64,000 nt of DNA from contig CP150569.1 of NCBI GenBank assembly GCA_049487715.1, positions 496,001 through 560,000 of the forward strand, written 5' to 3'. Position 1 is the stretch's first letter; each line of letters begins with the position of its first letter. This DNA comes from Pycnococcus provasolii (lineage: Eukaryota > Chlorophyta > Pseudoscourfieldiophyceae > Pseudoscourfieldiales). The position numbers and the translations under genes are program-made. The notes beneath the pieces were generated by a model that saw nothing but the letters and a program-made list of their open reading frames with translations, had not been told where the DNA came from and made no database searches. This document shows positions 26,901-35,970 of the stretch, one piece after another.

Positions 26901-29665
26901 GGGCACTCGATTTTTAAGGGAGGGCGTACCGGTGGGCCTGTCATAGTTGGGTCTCGCACTAGCGCAAAGCCCTCCGGAACTTCATAGCACTCGTCGGGGT
27001 CATTGAAAAGCACATGCTCAGGTGGACATGAATACACAGGAAGCAGATCAAGAACGCTTGAGATGAAGAAGACGCAATCGTGTCCAGTGTAGGCAATGTT
27101 GAAGCCGCAAACCTTTCCGCTAACGTATACAAGACGAGCGCTGATATCAGTGAGCGCAGTACTTCCTCCGTCGGTGACGCGAATCGCACTTTCATCGCTC
27201 ACCCACCCTCCATTAGTATTCGCCGACTGCAGCATTATTTGCCAGAATATTGCAAAATCGATGTGCGGCATCTCTTCTCCGTATACACTTGAAAGTCGAT
27301 CACCACCATACCTGGTACCCCAAGTGCCGTTGCCATCTTTCGCGAGAGCGCCACTTGCCACCATCATGCCATCAACGGACACCATAGAAACTCTCACACC
27401 CTCATCGGTCAACCCAACTTTGTTGAATAGTGCGGGATCCAGCACTCGCTCAGCGTTGCCTTGGTTTATCGCTCTCACAGTTCTGTCGTAGAATCGATTA
27501 GAATTTTCTAATCCATCTTCCCCGCCATGCCCACTCGCTGTCACAGCAATCATCTCCGCCTGGACGTACCCGACCATGGAAATCACGCGAGTCCTGCTGC
27601 ACTCATCGTTGCGCAGAAGCGAGCACGACGCCACAATTCTCTCTTGACTTTCACCCGATTCCACGCGTGCTACGAGACTTTGGGTCATCGGCGTGTAGTA
27701 GTCGACATTGTAGCCCACACCAACGAGGACTGTTGCGCGCTCGAACCCCATCGAGGGTATGGGCAGGTCGAAAACGCCCTCGATGTAGGAAATCTTCCTT
27801 GAAACACCCTTCGTCGCATGCGTCCAGTTGTAAAGCGCAAACGATCCACCAAGCGTCGCCGCTTTGACAAAGTCTCGCAGCAGGATTGTGCCTTGGAGCT
27901 GTTCTTTGCTCAAGCCAATGGAGTCCGCGACGTTGACTATATTCACGAATTCTGGATCAGTCAATGCTTTCTTCGCACCGTGTCCGATGAACGATCCGTC
28001 CACCAACAGAACGAATGGGTAAAAGTTCGTGCCGTTGACGAAGTATTCGTCATTTGAGCCAATCAGGCTGTTGATGTCTCTCAGCACTTCCTCAACGGGG
28101 AATATGTACATAGCCGAAATGATATGGCTCACGAGGCCACGAGAAATGGCGTATCCGCACGGAAGTGCGTACTCCGGCTTGCACTTAATGAGCGTGTTAT
28201 ACGTGTCGAATGCGGGGAAGGGCATTCGCTGGTGATTGTAGCCGACACCAACGAAGAACGGGCCAAAGCCGGTGTACTCCTCGTCAACCAGGAACGTTTG
28301 GCTCACCTTCAGAATGCTCGGGCAGTCCCCCGCGTTTGCACTCTGGCACCCGGCAAGCGGCCAACTGTAATTGGACGCCGCGCCGTACCCGCCGTTCTTC
28401 AATGCGCCGGCCAGGATCGGGGGGTACGCCGACTCCCACGGCCCCGTGGGATTCCTTCCGGGCAGGCCTAGGTTCGCGCCGTGCGCAAGGAAGAACCCGT
28501 CGACATTCGCGACGAACACGTAGAAGTAGTTCGCGACTTCGCCCTTGCCAATCGCGTACGTGTCCTTGAACATGATGTCTTGCATGATGGTCATCATGCA
28601 GTCATCAGAGGTGCAAGCGCGCATGGCGAGCTGTATCCGTCCGAGGAGAACGCGAACGTTGTGCAGGGCACACGGCGCGCTGAAGCTCGAGTCGCACGGC
28701 ATGATGGGATCGTCGCTGTTTGCGAGAAAACCAGAGAGCGCGTACATTCCTCCGTCGCCGTTCGTCGCGAACGTCGTCGTCGGCGCGGAAGTCGCCGTTG
28801 CCGTGGGGGGAAACCGGAACGAGCTGGGCACGTCAGCAGGCGGCATGTACAAGACGTAGATCATTGCAAAAGCGACGTAGTTCTCCTTGAACACCGGTTG
28901 TCCGTATATGTTTGTGCCAGTGTTGCACACGCCAACTTCCGACTGCACGTTCTTCCCCGTGACTGGGATCTCGCCACAGGCTGCGTAAGGCAGTCGCGTC
29001 CAAATGCCGCGGCCTTGCCCTCGCCGCTTCGCCGCCGCCATCGCCAACTCGAGTCTCCGCTTCACCCACTTGTCAAAGCTCTTTTCCTGCTTGTAGTGCG
29101 CGGCCATCTTGATGAGGGGTTCGTCGCGCGTCGCGTATGTGCTGAACCACCTGTCCACGCTCGTGAGCTCACCAGCCTGCTGCGCGGCTTCTGCCGCGGC
29201 TGCGCTTGTGGCGTTTCGTCTCGTGGAGGCTTGGTTTTCGACGAGCGACATCGGGTCGTATCCCCCTTCGGTTGCGGACGAGGAGCACGCGTCTGCGTCG
29301 TCCTTTCCACACAGTCTTGCGTTGAACCCGACGTCAAGTTCGAAGCTGCTCTCTCCTTTTTTAGCTGACAGTCCTGACCATTCCATGGCGAACGCCTCCG
29401 CCGCCTCTGTCGTGTTTGCGAGGGCAACTCTGTCCGCGGTGATGTGAGCAAGGAACGCGGCGTTCTGGAAGGCGCACGAGCGCGCGAAGTTGACGTTGCA
29501 CGCGGCGTTTGCGGCACCTTTCGGCGCGCCTGGAAACACGAAGTCTGCCCTGGCAAGCTGCGCAGTATTCCACATCAGCAGAGAGAAGAGCGTGAGCACG
29601 AAGTACGCGCAGGCGGAGAGGAGCACGTGTCGCCGAGAACGCGACGAATCCTTCAAGAAGGCCAT
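23903..29665 (-). CDS. Giant Cache-domain, multi-pass membrane receptor with EF-hands
   Basis: About 1920 residues. A signal peptide (LLSACAYFVLTLFSLLMWNT) is followed by an extracellular part of about 1000 residues. This has at least three segments resembling single Cache ligand-sensing domains (YFYVFVANVDGFFLAHGAN, NFYPFVLLVDGSFIGHGAK, VRVSMVSVDGMMVASGAL). Next comes a Cys-rich stretch like the ephrin-receptor/GCC2-type module (CDQCDTSWTCLGG ... CTLCSEGHFIRIGRCDKC). Seven to nine hydrophobic helices follow (about 1043-1390). The cytoplasmic tail has two EF-hand-like loops near 1455-1510 (DENHNMIITANEF, DEASNQTVNIKEF) and about 400 helical residues. It is likely a plasma-membrane sensor of a small molecule with calcium control; the ligand is unknown. 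The frame is open a further 242 codons upstream, but ATG 29665 directly precedes the signal peptide. Confidence 0.75.
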   Translation of the reverse strand: MAFLKDSSRSRRHVLLSACAYFVLTLFSLLMWNTAQLARADFVFPGAPKGAANAACNVNFARSCAFQNAAFLAHITADRVALANTTEAAEAFAMEWSGLSAKKGESSFELDVGFNARLCGKDDADACSSSATEGGYDPMSLVENQASTRRNATSAAAAEAAQQAGELTSVDRWFSTYATRDEPLIKMAAHYKQEKSFDKWVKRRLELAMAAAKRRGQGRGIWTRLPYAACGEIPVTGKNVQSEVGVCNTGTNIYGQPVFKENYVAFAMIYVLYMPPADVPSSFRFPPTATATSAPTTTFATNGDGGMYALSGFLANSDDPIMPCDSSFSAPCALHNVRVLLGRIQLAMRACTSDDCMMTIMQDIMFKDTYAIGKGEVANYFYVFVANVDGFFLAHGANLGLPGRNPTGPWESAYPPILAGALKNGGYGAASNYSWPLAGCQSANAGDCPSILKVSQTFLVDEEYTGFGPFFVGVGYNHQRMPFPAFDTYNTLIKCKPEYALPCGYAISRGLVSHIISAMYIFPVEEVLRDINSLIGSNDEYFVNGTNFYPFVLLVDGSFIGHGAKKALTDPEFVNIVNVADSIGLSKEQLQGTILLRDFVKAATLGGSFALYNWTHATKGVSRKISYIEGVFDLPIPSMGFERATVLVGVGYNVDYYTPMTQSLVARVESGESQERIVASCSLLRNDECSRTRVISMVGYVQAEMIAVTASGHGGEDGLENSNRFYDRTVRAINQGNAERVLDPALFNKVGLTDEGVRVSMVSVDGMMVASGALAKDGNGTWGTRYGGDRLSSVYGEEMPHIDFAIFWQIMLQSANTNGGWVSDESAIRVTDGGSTALTDISARLVYVSGKVCGFNIAYTGHDCVFFISSVLDLLPVYSCPPEHVLFNDPDECYEVPEGFALVRDPTMTGPPVRPPLKIECPASTYSLVPGSGTEATYKGNCDQCDTSWTCLGGSNVQGEEASHVNGTWQVSPGFWASPSTQECDPGDAPCYLGRVQECPLPEACPGGPGIATCGEAYEGKMCTLCSEGHFIRIGRCDKCADKDQWVLTTFVTLFVFSLWFAINKYTAGTHDPADIGLQFMQISDIIGSFSLERSSAIEGWKVISAIVNFDVDIVVMWQCHLRWNAIRGFLLIMMLSWIRLVLAVTWHLFERLFLNLVMNGYLRSAPSWFQMSEEDIPSRVDAIIMEFTNFYIITYNALCAKCFAVFVGRKDLDGKQFLVAYPELTMYESTDHLILLFMGSAGCLVYVIGIPAYVLYILYYGRTRDVLADDQFLRRYGFLYRRYEPYWYYWEIVILLRRFTMTAVLVFFSHNGLIQAALGILVMALFLAAQFFARPFRDQNVDVLDSTACCVNILYIIAGMVREHGSPSGEGLLIADVFDTTTLLCIAAVVLYAWMLLMNDFVDQGCERASRIRLERRIVKMVVNENRPDIGKSMLEANEFAVKILAFAPLLFRVIDENHNMIITANEFIQKASAFRRGKRSAFTEEQAIALVDVMDEASNQTVNIKEFLAHVVRELIARNADMGSGTGVRQRMAILGLEQDVITKMVEEMIDMAETGVLAEEVKFDNLDTKLLGEIVRLAQRTDSERQCAQLGRMAANMAASDVVPELPQTLDAHGMLAWLREGVSRQDIIRLLRLESFMQDHISDTATISDFRHTSKAVVFRRFAKAFPCVVEYMSNAEKCSTGDVLALRRFMQFVLETYEKYGKFRTPVSVTVSPMDISAVAEWLLEHANTDARDDFGHVISALSNVRQKKVSNYNIVLLGQWLYDGLAKRLNLKTFAVQKDVEQTQWESFIAKVVPSWVARDGLIEEEPLPLDVIVEDEKIDREDLTVQVMVAKMLRPQAYLMPLARSLGRTASRRLSSDSNYTSYVDAAKTPRERTMPGSVRGVSAFKSTPFRHNNAKIELKKIASTSNPGNGSV

Positions 29666-30967
29666 CGCGCGAGTTTGTCCTCCTCTTCCTCTTCCTCGTC
29701 CTCTTCTGTGTTGTCTTAAGCTGGAGGTGGAGAACCTTGCGTTCGTTTCTTCTCCTTTGTTGAGCCAGCCGCCGCCGCCAGTTGTTGATGTTGTTGTTGT
29801 TGTTGCGCGTAACTTCTTCGCGGTGTTTTGTCTTTGCCTTGCGGTATCCCACCACCACCGGCACAGCAGGAAAGGCACACCACCACCACCACCACCTCTC
29901 AGACGAGGAAAGCAAGCACCACCTGGACCGAGTTCGAAAACGGCTCCTTCTCCAGGTACACTTCTTGCATTTAAGTGTTTCTGCCTAACCACCACTACAG
30001 GCACCTTCTTATTCGTACTATTCTTCTGTGGTGTATCCTCGGAGACACCACCACCCCCACAAGAATAATGCTGCTGCTGGTGGTGCTGGTGGTGCTGGTG
30101 CGTCGTCTTGCACGTGCTGTGGCCTGAATAAGACTGCTCCAAGAAAGACAAAGAGGGTGAGAACTCACGAGCCTGAGAGGCCTCCAAACCTGCTGCTGAA
30201 ACTGAAACGGAAACGGAAGCTAGACTGCTAACTCTATGCGCGGAGATACATGTGCCGGTTTGGAAATTATTATGAGGCTCACAATCACACTCAACATGAG
30301 TCTGAGGGTCAATGGTCTGCTCCATCCTGAGAGGCGCCATGTTGAAAATGAAAATGCGAAACGTGTTTTGAGGGGCCCGGCCGGCCGGCAAGGGTTTTGG
30401 TGCAAGGACAAGGCCCTTTTCGTTTTCGAAGTTGACAAAAAAGGAAAATCGTCGTCGTCAGCCTCACTCCCAAGAGGTGTTCTTCTTTGGGCCAAAGGTG
30501 GGCCAAAGCACTCGCGAGTGGTCGCATGCATCGTCCGAGAACGCCCTCGACTGTGTCTCGACCTCGACCTCGTGAAGCGGGATTGATTCCCTTCCAAGTT
30601 CCAACCCCTTACAGCCACAACCAGATCGACTTAACTTACCAATGGCATTCTCGAGGACTTGCGCTCACGAGGCCTCGCCAGTAGCCGCAGAGGCTCGTTC
30701 GTTGGCGATGCTTAAGTGTGCGTGGTAGAGTAAAATCCACAAAAAAAACATACGGACTCCAACGGCTAGTTTTCTAAAAACCCATCGCTCGCGAGCGGTG
30801 CAAGCGACTGTAAGTACTGGATGCCTTGGATGATGGCACCCTAGGGTAGTGACGGCACGTTTTCCCGTCACCATACTGGACGCAACAAGCGCGCAACAAG
30901 CCAAAAGAACATGCATGGGGTCGTCTTGTCGCACCCTCCATGGTGACCAACGTCTCTCTGCCGCTCT

Positions 30968-31018
30968 CGAACCCGAACCCGAGCCCGAACCCGAACCCGA
31001 GAACCCGAACCCGAACGG
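30968..31018 (-). repeat. (CCCGAA)n variant telomere-like array
   Basis: About eight CCCGAA/CCCGAG units, the reverse complement of TTCGGG, a one-base variant of TTAGGG. It lies in opposite orientation to the TTAGGG words 20-70 bp further right. Confidence 0.7.
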
Positions 31019-31038
31019 GTTGTTACTACGATATCGTA

Positions 31039-31090
31039 AGGTTAGGGGTTACTTAGGGTGTAGGGATTAGGGTGTACCCTTAGGGTTAGG
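31039..31090 (+). repeat. Degenerate TTAGGG run
   Basis: Words AGGTTAGGGG, CTTAGGGTG, ATTAGGGTG and CTTAGGGTTAGG in a row. A further short run (ATTAGGGCTAGGGTTAGG) lies at about 31573-31590. Confidence 0.6.
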
Positions 31091-31170
31091 AGGGGAAGTC
31101 ATCGTCGTCAGCGCCGTTTCCGCTGCCTCGGGTCGGCTCGTTCACGCTCACCCGCGGCAATTCGTCAACC

Positions 31171-31392
31171 TCATGGCTGGTTGCGGTCGATTCCGTGGTC
31201 GGTTTTGACGTGCTGACGCGTGACCGTCACACAGTGTGCGGCGGAATCGGGGTCAGCTGTCAGATCTGTTGTAGGCAACAGAAGAATGGAGATGGGCCGC
31301 GACATCGTCATGAAACAGAGGTTGTTTTGCTCGCGGAGCAACTGGATTTGCTCTGCGAGCTCGGGTTGGTCGGCGCCTCCAGGTGCCGCCAT
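31171..31392 (-). CDS. Small ORF, unknown
   Basis: A 73-codon frame from ATG 31392. The first 26 residues (AAPGGADQPELAEQIQLLRE) look like a short coiled coil; the rest is unremarkable. It sits between two telomere-like tracts. It may be a decayed gene or chance; no family is recognised. Confidence 0.2.
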   Translation of the reverse strand: MAAPGGADQPELAEQIQLLREQNNLCFMTMSRPISILLLPTTDLTADPDSAAHCVTVTRQHVKTDHGIDRNQP

Positions 31393-32430
31393 GAAACTGT
31401 GGACACAGTCCTACAGTGACCTCTGCGCGTAACTCCGACGCGCGAGTGCTTGATGTCGACGCAAGGTGCGGCGACAAAAGCACAGGATGCCACGCCCAGG
31501 CCGCGGCAGGAGAAGGGAGCCCGCCCGCCCGCCCGAAGGAAGGAAGGGAAAGAACCCAACCCTGCTAACGCCTGATTAGGGCTAGGGTTAGGTTAACGGT
31601 CCCCTTCAGGCCTTGAAAGGCAAAAAAGGTGGGCCCCCCCCACTTCTGAAGGCGAAACCTCCATCGATGCATTGGCCGAACGCTGTCCTCCCTCCCCTAC
31701 AGAACACTGAACAGAACAGGTCGGAGAACACCGTCCCTCCTCCTCGTAGTACTTTTTTTAGTAGTTCTATGGAGAGGTTATCGGAGTCGTACCCTTTCCC
31801 TGGGCCTTCCCTGCCCTGCCCTGTCGTACTACTCCGGGTAGTTTCCCCTTAATAAGCCCGGCGGCCTTAACCTTAAAGTTTTAAGCTTGTGTGTGCGTGT
31901 GTGTTGTCACTTGTTGTCACTTGTTCTTGTGAGTGAGTGAGTGAGCTTGTACTCCGTGTACATACATACATAATAATAAGGTTGGCCCTTATATATCGCT
32001 TCATCATAGATACTTCTTATTATCCCTTATATAGGCTTATAGAGTCCCATCTTTGCACCTCGGGCAGGAGCCATCATCACATCACATCACTGCTTGCCAT
32101 CAGCCATCATCATTATCGTCGTCATCATCAGTCCCATACTGATTGTTATCAGGTTCTGCGCATACAGTATTTGTCATAGTTAAGAAATAATGACGGCACA
32201 TGAGTCGTCGTCAGTCGCGCTCTCCGCCGAGGCGTCTGTGGGCGAGTCGAGGGCGGCGTATTTAGACAAACTCGCGCACCGACGAACGGGCGTGTCGACG
32301 AAAAAACAACGACAACGACAAACCAACCACCGGTCGTGCCGCAGCTGTGGTCGTTTGGTGGGCCGCCAGAACGAGGGAGCGGGATGCCGCGGCTGACGCG
32401 CTCAACAGCGCAACTAGCGCGCCGGGAAAC

Positions 32431-35061
32431 ATGTCGCCACAAGTAACTAAGCAGCAGAGGAGGCTCAACCCGCACGGCTTGCACACGTCAGGACCCGCGC
32501 GGCACAAGGCGCCAAGCTCAAGGCCAAACACCAGAGACGCAGCAGCGGCGAGCGAACGCAAGTCGCGCACGTCGCAAGACGAGTCGCCGAACGCGGGACA
32601 GCGGGGCGGGGCGCCGGTTCCGAGCGAAGCCTTCCTCACGTTTCGGCGACAGCCGGCACTGCCGGCGCTCCCTGTGCCGCCAGATGCCATGGCAAGCTCA
32701 GGCAGGCGAGGGCGACTTCCCATCTCCAACATGGCGGTGCCAGCGTGGAAAGGCCCGCTCGCAGGCGCGGGCGGTGCCACCGTCGAGGAGCTCGGCGAGC
32801 TCAGACGAGAGGCGTCGGGTACTGGAAGCCCGAATCGCAGGCGGCGTGCGCGCAGGCGAGGCATCAACACGGACGAGATCTTCGGTAACGCGCACCTCGA
32901 GGTGCAGCTTGGCCAGATCGAAAAGGAGAGCATACGCTGGTTCGAGGAAAAAGTGAAGCTCGGAAGCGAGGAGAAGGCGCCGACGCCCATCGACAGCAGC
33001 CGCGAGGAGCTCGACTTCAGCCTGCCTGTTGAGTCGATGGTGCGCGCGTTGCAGCACGATGACCACCACGCGCGCATGGATCCAGCGATGGCTGCCGACG
33101 AGCGGCGCGTGCACAGCATGAATGTCATTTCCAACTACCCCAGAAGTGTGGTGCTGAAAGGCAAACTCGAGGGCGTCGGGCCTCCGTCGTTCGAGCCGCG
33201 CGAGGAACAAGAGCAGGCTGAGGTTCAGGAGGCTGTGATTACAAGGACGACCACCGGCGCCGCGGCGAAGGTGAAGCGCAGCATGCACATGGCGAAAAGG
33301 CAACTGGCGAACATGAAACAAGGTCGACACATCCTTAACTGGCTGCAGGATGGTGGGGTGGACAGCCTCGAGTCGCGCGCACGAACAGCCTCGAAGAAGC
33401 ATGGCGAAGTCGTGAGCAGGCCGGCGCTTCCCAAGGTGAACGCTGGGCCGACGGTCAATTCCGTGCTCATTGACGAACGCGAGCTCCTGCAGGCTGTGCT
33501 CAACGCCAATCCCGCAGCCATCAACGTGGAAGAGGCGGCGGCGGAGGTGGCAGCGCACCGTGATGCTGCAGAGGTGATGCGAAAGAGGGCTGGCGGGCCG
33601 GAGACGGCATACATGGGCCACGAGCAGTTTCGCCGCACCTCGTACAGCTCTGCCGTGGCGTGGTCTCGGCCTTTCTTCAAGATGGGCTCTGTGCCAAAGA
33701 ACGTGTACGTTCGCGCGCCGGTGGAAAAGGAGGATGTTGTAGTCGTGAAGGTCGAGTGGAAACTGGAGACGTCCATCTTCAACCCTCGACCATCCGAGTG
33801 CGATGCGAAGAGCTTCTTTGACACGGAGAAGGTGAGACGGCGCAGGCTAGACCTCGACTGGAAGCGCGTGTGCGAGAAGTCACGTTTCGTTTCGCTCATC
33901 GGCAAGGCAGACTCTGACGTTGCGCGCGGAGGCGCGCAAAGCGGCGGCATGTCTGACGCGTTGAAGGAGGAGCTGAACGAGGTGAAGGAAGTGATTTTTA
34001 AGTGCTTCCCAACTATCTGTGCCAGCTACTCGTACTTCTCGCTGATGGGCACGGGAATCGGTGAGGCGGCGTACTCGATGTCATTCAATCAGTGGAAGTC
34101 GTTCGTGCGAGACTGCGAAATGGAGGACCAAAAGGTGAAGGGGTGCCGCTCTGCCGACCTCGACACGATGTTTGTCTCCTCCAACTTCGAGGAGGACAAA
34201 AAATCTGAAGTGAACCAGGAGAATGACGACAATTCGCTCATGAGGTTTGAATTTTTGGAGATTTTGGTTCGTGTGGCCATCGCGCGGTACATTCAGACGA
34301 AGGCTCTGGACGACGTGAGCGAGGCTGTGGAGGAACTTTGCGAAAAGATTATTCTTCCCAATCTGTGCGATGAGGCTCTTGTGATTCCGGACGAGTTCAG
34401 AAAAGAACGCATGTACTTTGAGGAGGTTCAGCAGGTGCTGCTTCCTCACCTGAGGTGGCTGCGTGCCTTATTTGCCATGTTCGTGGGAACAGGCACGTCG
34501 AGACGGTACATGGAGATGGAGCCGTTCTTCAAGCTGATGGAGAGTATCGATATTTGCAATGCCCGCACCGGTATAAGTCGCACGGAGCTGAAGCTCATTT
34601 TCGGATGGTGTACGATGAGTCCTGCCGACGAGCTCAAGCGCGAGCGACTATGCGGCCTGAGCTGGGTTGACTTCCTCGAGGCTCTTTGTCGCGTTGCCGA
34701 TCTGCTGAGTCCAGTCACATCGGAAACGCTTGATGAATATTTCCACGAGACGAACGATGCAGATACGGAGCACAGAACCGCGGAATTCTACAAGGAGGCT
34801 CCCGAGGACTACGCCGAAGAGACGCGTCGTGACAGTGCTGACATCATGGCGCCAAAAACGCGCCCTCTTGCTGAGAAGGTGAGAGGATTGTTGGAAATCA
34901 TGTCGATACGCGTTCTTGATAAGTGGGGCGACGACGACCCTGAGATGTCAGAGGTGCTCCCGAAATTGGAGGTTTACGCTCGCACGGCTGGCGTCGACGT
35001 GAAGACTATTCCCACGAAAGGCTGGGAGGCTGTGGTACCTTTCGTTTTGTTGAAGAGCTAA
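32431..35061 (+). CDS. Large EF-hand-like protein of a protist family
   Basis: An 876-residue soluble protein. The N-terminal 350 residues are basic and low complexity. A central basic segment (VRRRRLDLDWKRVCEKSRF) precedes a tandem helical region about 520-800. Its phrasing recurs in proteins of flagellate protists: MSFNQWKSFVRDCEME, DLDTMFVSSNFEED, LMRFEFLEILVRVAIARYI, AVEELCEKIILPNL, LSWVDFLEALCRVADLL. These look like degenerate EF-hand pairs with most calcium ligands lost. I recall the pattern from uncharacterised proteins and do not claim a function. The frame is open upstream (to about 32347) without an ATG; ATG 32431 is used. A different frame from ATG 32190 could contribute a 5' exon. 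Confidence 0.65.
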   Translation: MSPQVTKQQRRLNPHGLHTSGPARHKAPSSRPNTRDAAAASERKSRTSQDESPNAGQRGGAPVPSEAFLTFRRQPALPALPVPPDAMASSGRRGRLPISNMAVPAWKGPLAGAGGATVEELGELRREASGTGSPNRRRRARRRGINTDEIFGNAHLEVQLGQIEKESIRWFEEKVKLGSEEKAPTPIDSSREELDFSLPVESMVRALQHDDHHARMDPAMAADERRVHSMNVISNYPRSVVLKGKLEGVGPPSFEPREEQEQAEVQEAVITRTTTGAAAKVKRSMHMAKRQLANMKQGRHILNWLQDGGVDSLESRARTASKKHGEVVSRPALPKVNAGPTVNSVLIDERELLQAVLNANPAAINVEEAAAEVAAHRDAAEVMRKRAGGPETAYMGHEQFRRTSYSSAVAWSRPFFKMGSVPKNVYVRAPVEKEDVVVVKVEWKLETSIFNPRPSECDAKSFFDTEKVRRRRLDLDWKRVCEKSRFVSLIGKADSDVARGGAQSGGMSDALKEELNEVKEVIFKCFPTICASYSYFSLMGTGIGEAAYSMSFNQWKSFVRDCEMEDQKVKGCRSADLDTMFVSSNFEEDKKSEVNQENDDNSLMRFEFLEILVRVAIARYIQTKALDDVSEAVEELCEKIILPNLCDEALVIPDEFRKERMYFEEVQQVLLPHLRWLRALFAMFVGTGTSRRYMEMEPFFKLMESIDICNARTGISRTELKLIFGWCTMSPADELKRERLCGLSWVDFLEALCRVADLLSPVTSETLDEYFHETNDADTEHRTAEFYKEAPEDYAEETRRDSADIMAPKTRPLAEKVRGLLEIMSIRVLDKWGDDDPEMSEVLPKLEVYARTAGVDVKTIPTKGWEAVVPFVLLKS

Positions 35062-35970
35062 GACTGTCAGACTGTAACCGCATTTACGAATGAATGAATG
35101 AATGAATGGTACAACAATAACAGGAGCAACACAGAAAATTGATCGACTATGTACAGTACAGTAGTCTCTGTTCTTCTTCTTAAGTTACCCTTACTTAAGG
35201 TCGACCAAGTGTATACTGTAGGAGGGGAAGGTTTCTTTTCCTTTTCTTACCCGGCCGCGAGCTTGCAAGAGCAAGAGTGAGCTACTGAGCTTGGATCCAC
35301 CGCTGTTTCATCCCGTTTATTGAGGTGGTCACGTGCTCATACGCTTGTGACTTGCCCTTTTCCAAGTTTCCAAGCCCCCGACCAGGTTGCGAGACTCTTA
35401 CCAACCCACGACCAACGTTGGTAAGACCGTTCCTCGTGAACGACGACACCACCTCGACGACAAACACCGGCAGACCGGGTGGGTCCCTGTTAAAAAGTTC
35501 AAGCCTTTTTTATCGGGAAACGGTTCCACAGGTCTGTTCCCCCATAGACTAGAACTATGAATACCACGTAGGAAGTACTTCCTAAAACGCTCACTGTTAA
35601 CAGCAATTACATAAGCTGTTAATTCATGAAGGAGGGCTGTTAATTCCTTCTACTACCACTAAACCGTTACCGGGTAAGCTGTTAATTCCTTCCTTCCTTC
35701 ACGAGGGAGGGAGGAAGCGATGCGATGCGATGCGATGCGATGCGATGCGATGCGATCGCTCGATCGATGCATGCCGAAGCCATTTCCCCGACCTAATCAC
35801 TCGACCAAAGCATTTCCCCGACCTAATCGCTCGACCAAAGAAACTGCTGATCGATGCCCATCACCGATGCGCCTTTGCCTTTGTCGTCCCCTTTTGAGAG
35901 CAACGGCTTGCAGATTCCACCTGGCCGTATTGCCCCGGGTCTCTCAACTAACTGTGTGCTACCTTTAGCC
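35062..35970. other. Intergenic with pentanucleotide and short direct repeats
   Basis: No gene is seen. The run (ATGA)n at about 35090-35108, three spaced copies of GCTGTTAATTC (about 35612-35690), the GCGAT array (35716-35756) and a direct repeat of CATTTCCCCGACCTAATC plus CTCGACCAAAG at about 35780-35840 are present. An ATG at 35854 is in frame with the next gene but reads out of these repeats. Confidence 0.55.
35716..35756. repeat. (GCGAT)n pentanucleotide microsatellite
   Basis: Eight consecutive GCGAT units, followed by CGCTCGATCGATGC. Confidence 0.9.

Larger units (their letters stand above)
29666..32430. other. Long intergenic region, repeats, no firm gene
   Basis: This 2.8-kb stretch has purine/pyrimidine and GTTGTT/CACCAC simple repeats next to the receptor start (29680-30090), telomere-like runs near 31.0 and 31.6 kb, and CATCAT-rich DNA near 32.06-32.13 kb. 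A minus-strand frame 31171-31392 is listed separately. ATG 32190 opens a 68-codon plus-strand frame (MTAHESSSVALSAEASVGES) that may be an upstream exon or alternative start of the next gene in a shifted frame. Confidence 0.5.

Noticed and set aside
24578-30068. Several plus-strand frames of 110-295 codons across the receptor gene
   Set aside because: They are antisense shadows; the minus-strand frame has signal peptide, Cache-like, membrane and EF-hand features.
29666-30391. N-terminal extension of the receptor by 242 codons
   Set aside because: The frame is open but reads simple repeats, and the signal peptide would no longer be N-terminal.
32190-32396. Independent small gene starting at ATG 32190
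   Set aside because: The peptide is plausible but it runs into the next gene's leader in a different frame; more likely a 5' exon or chance, so described with that region.
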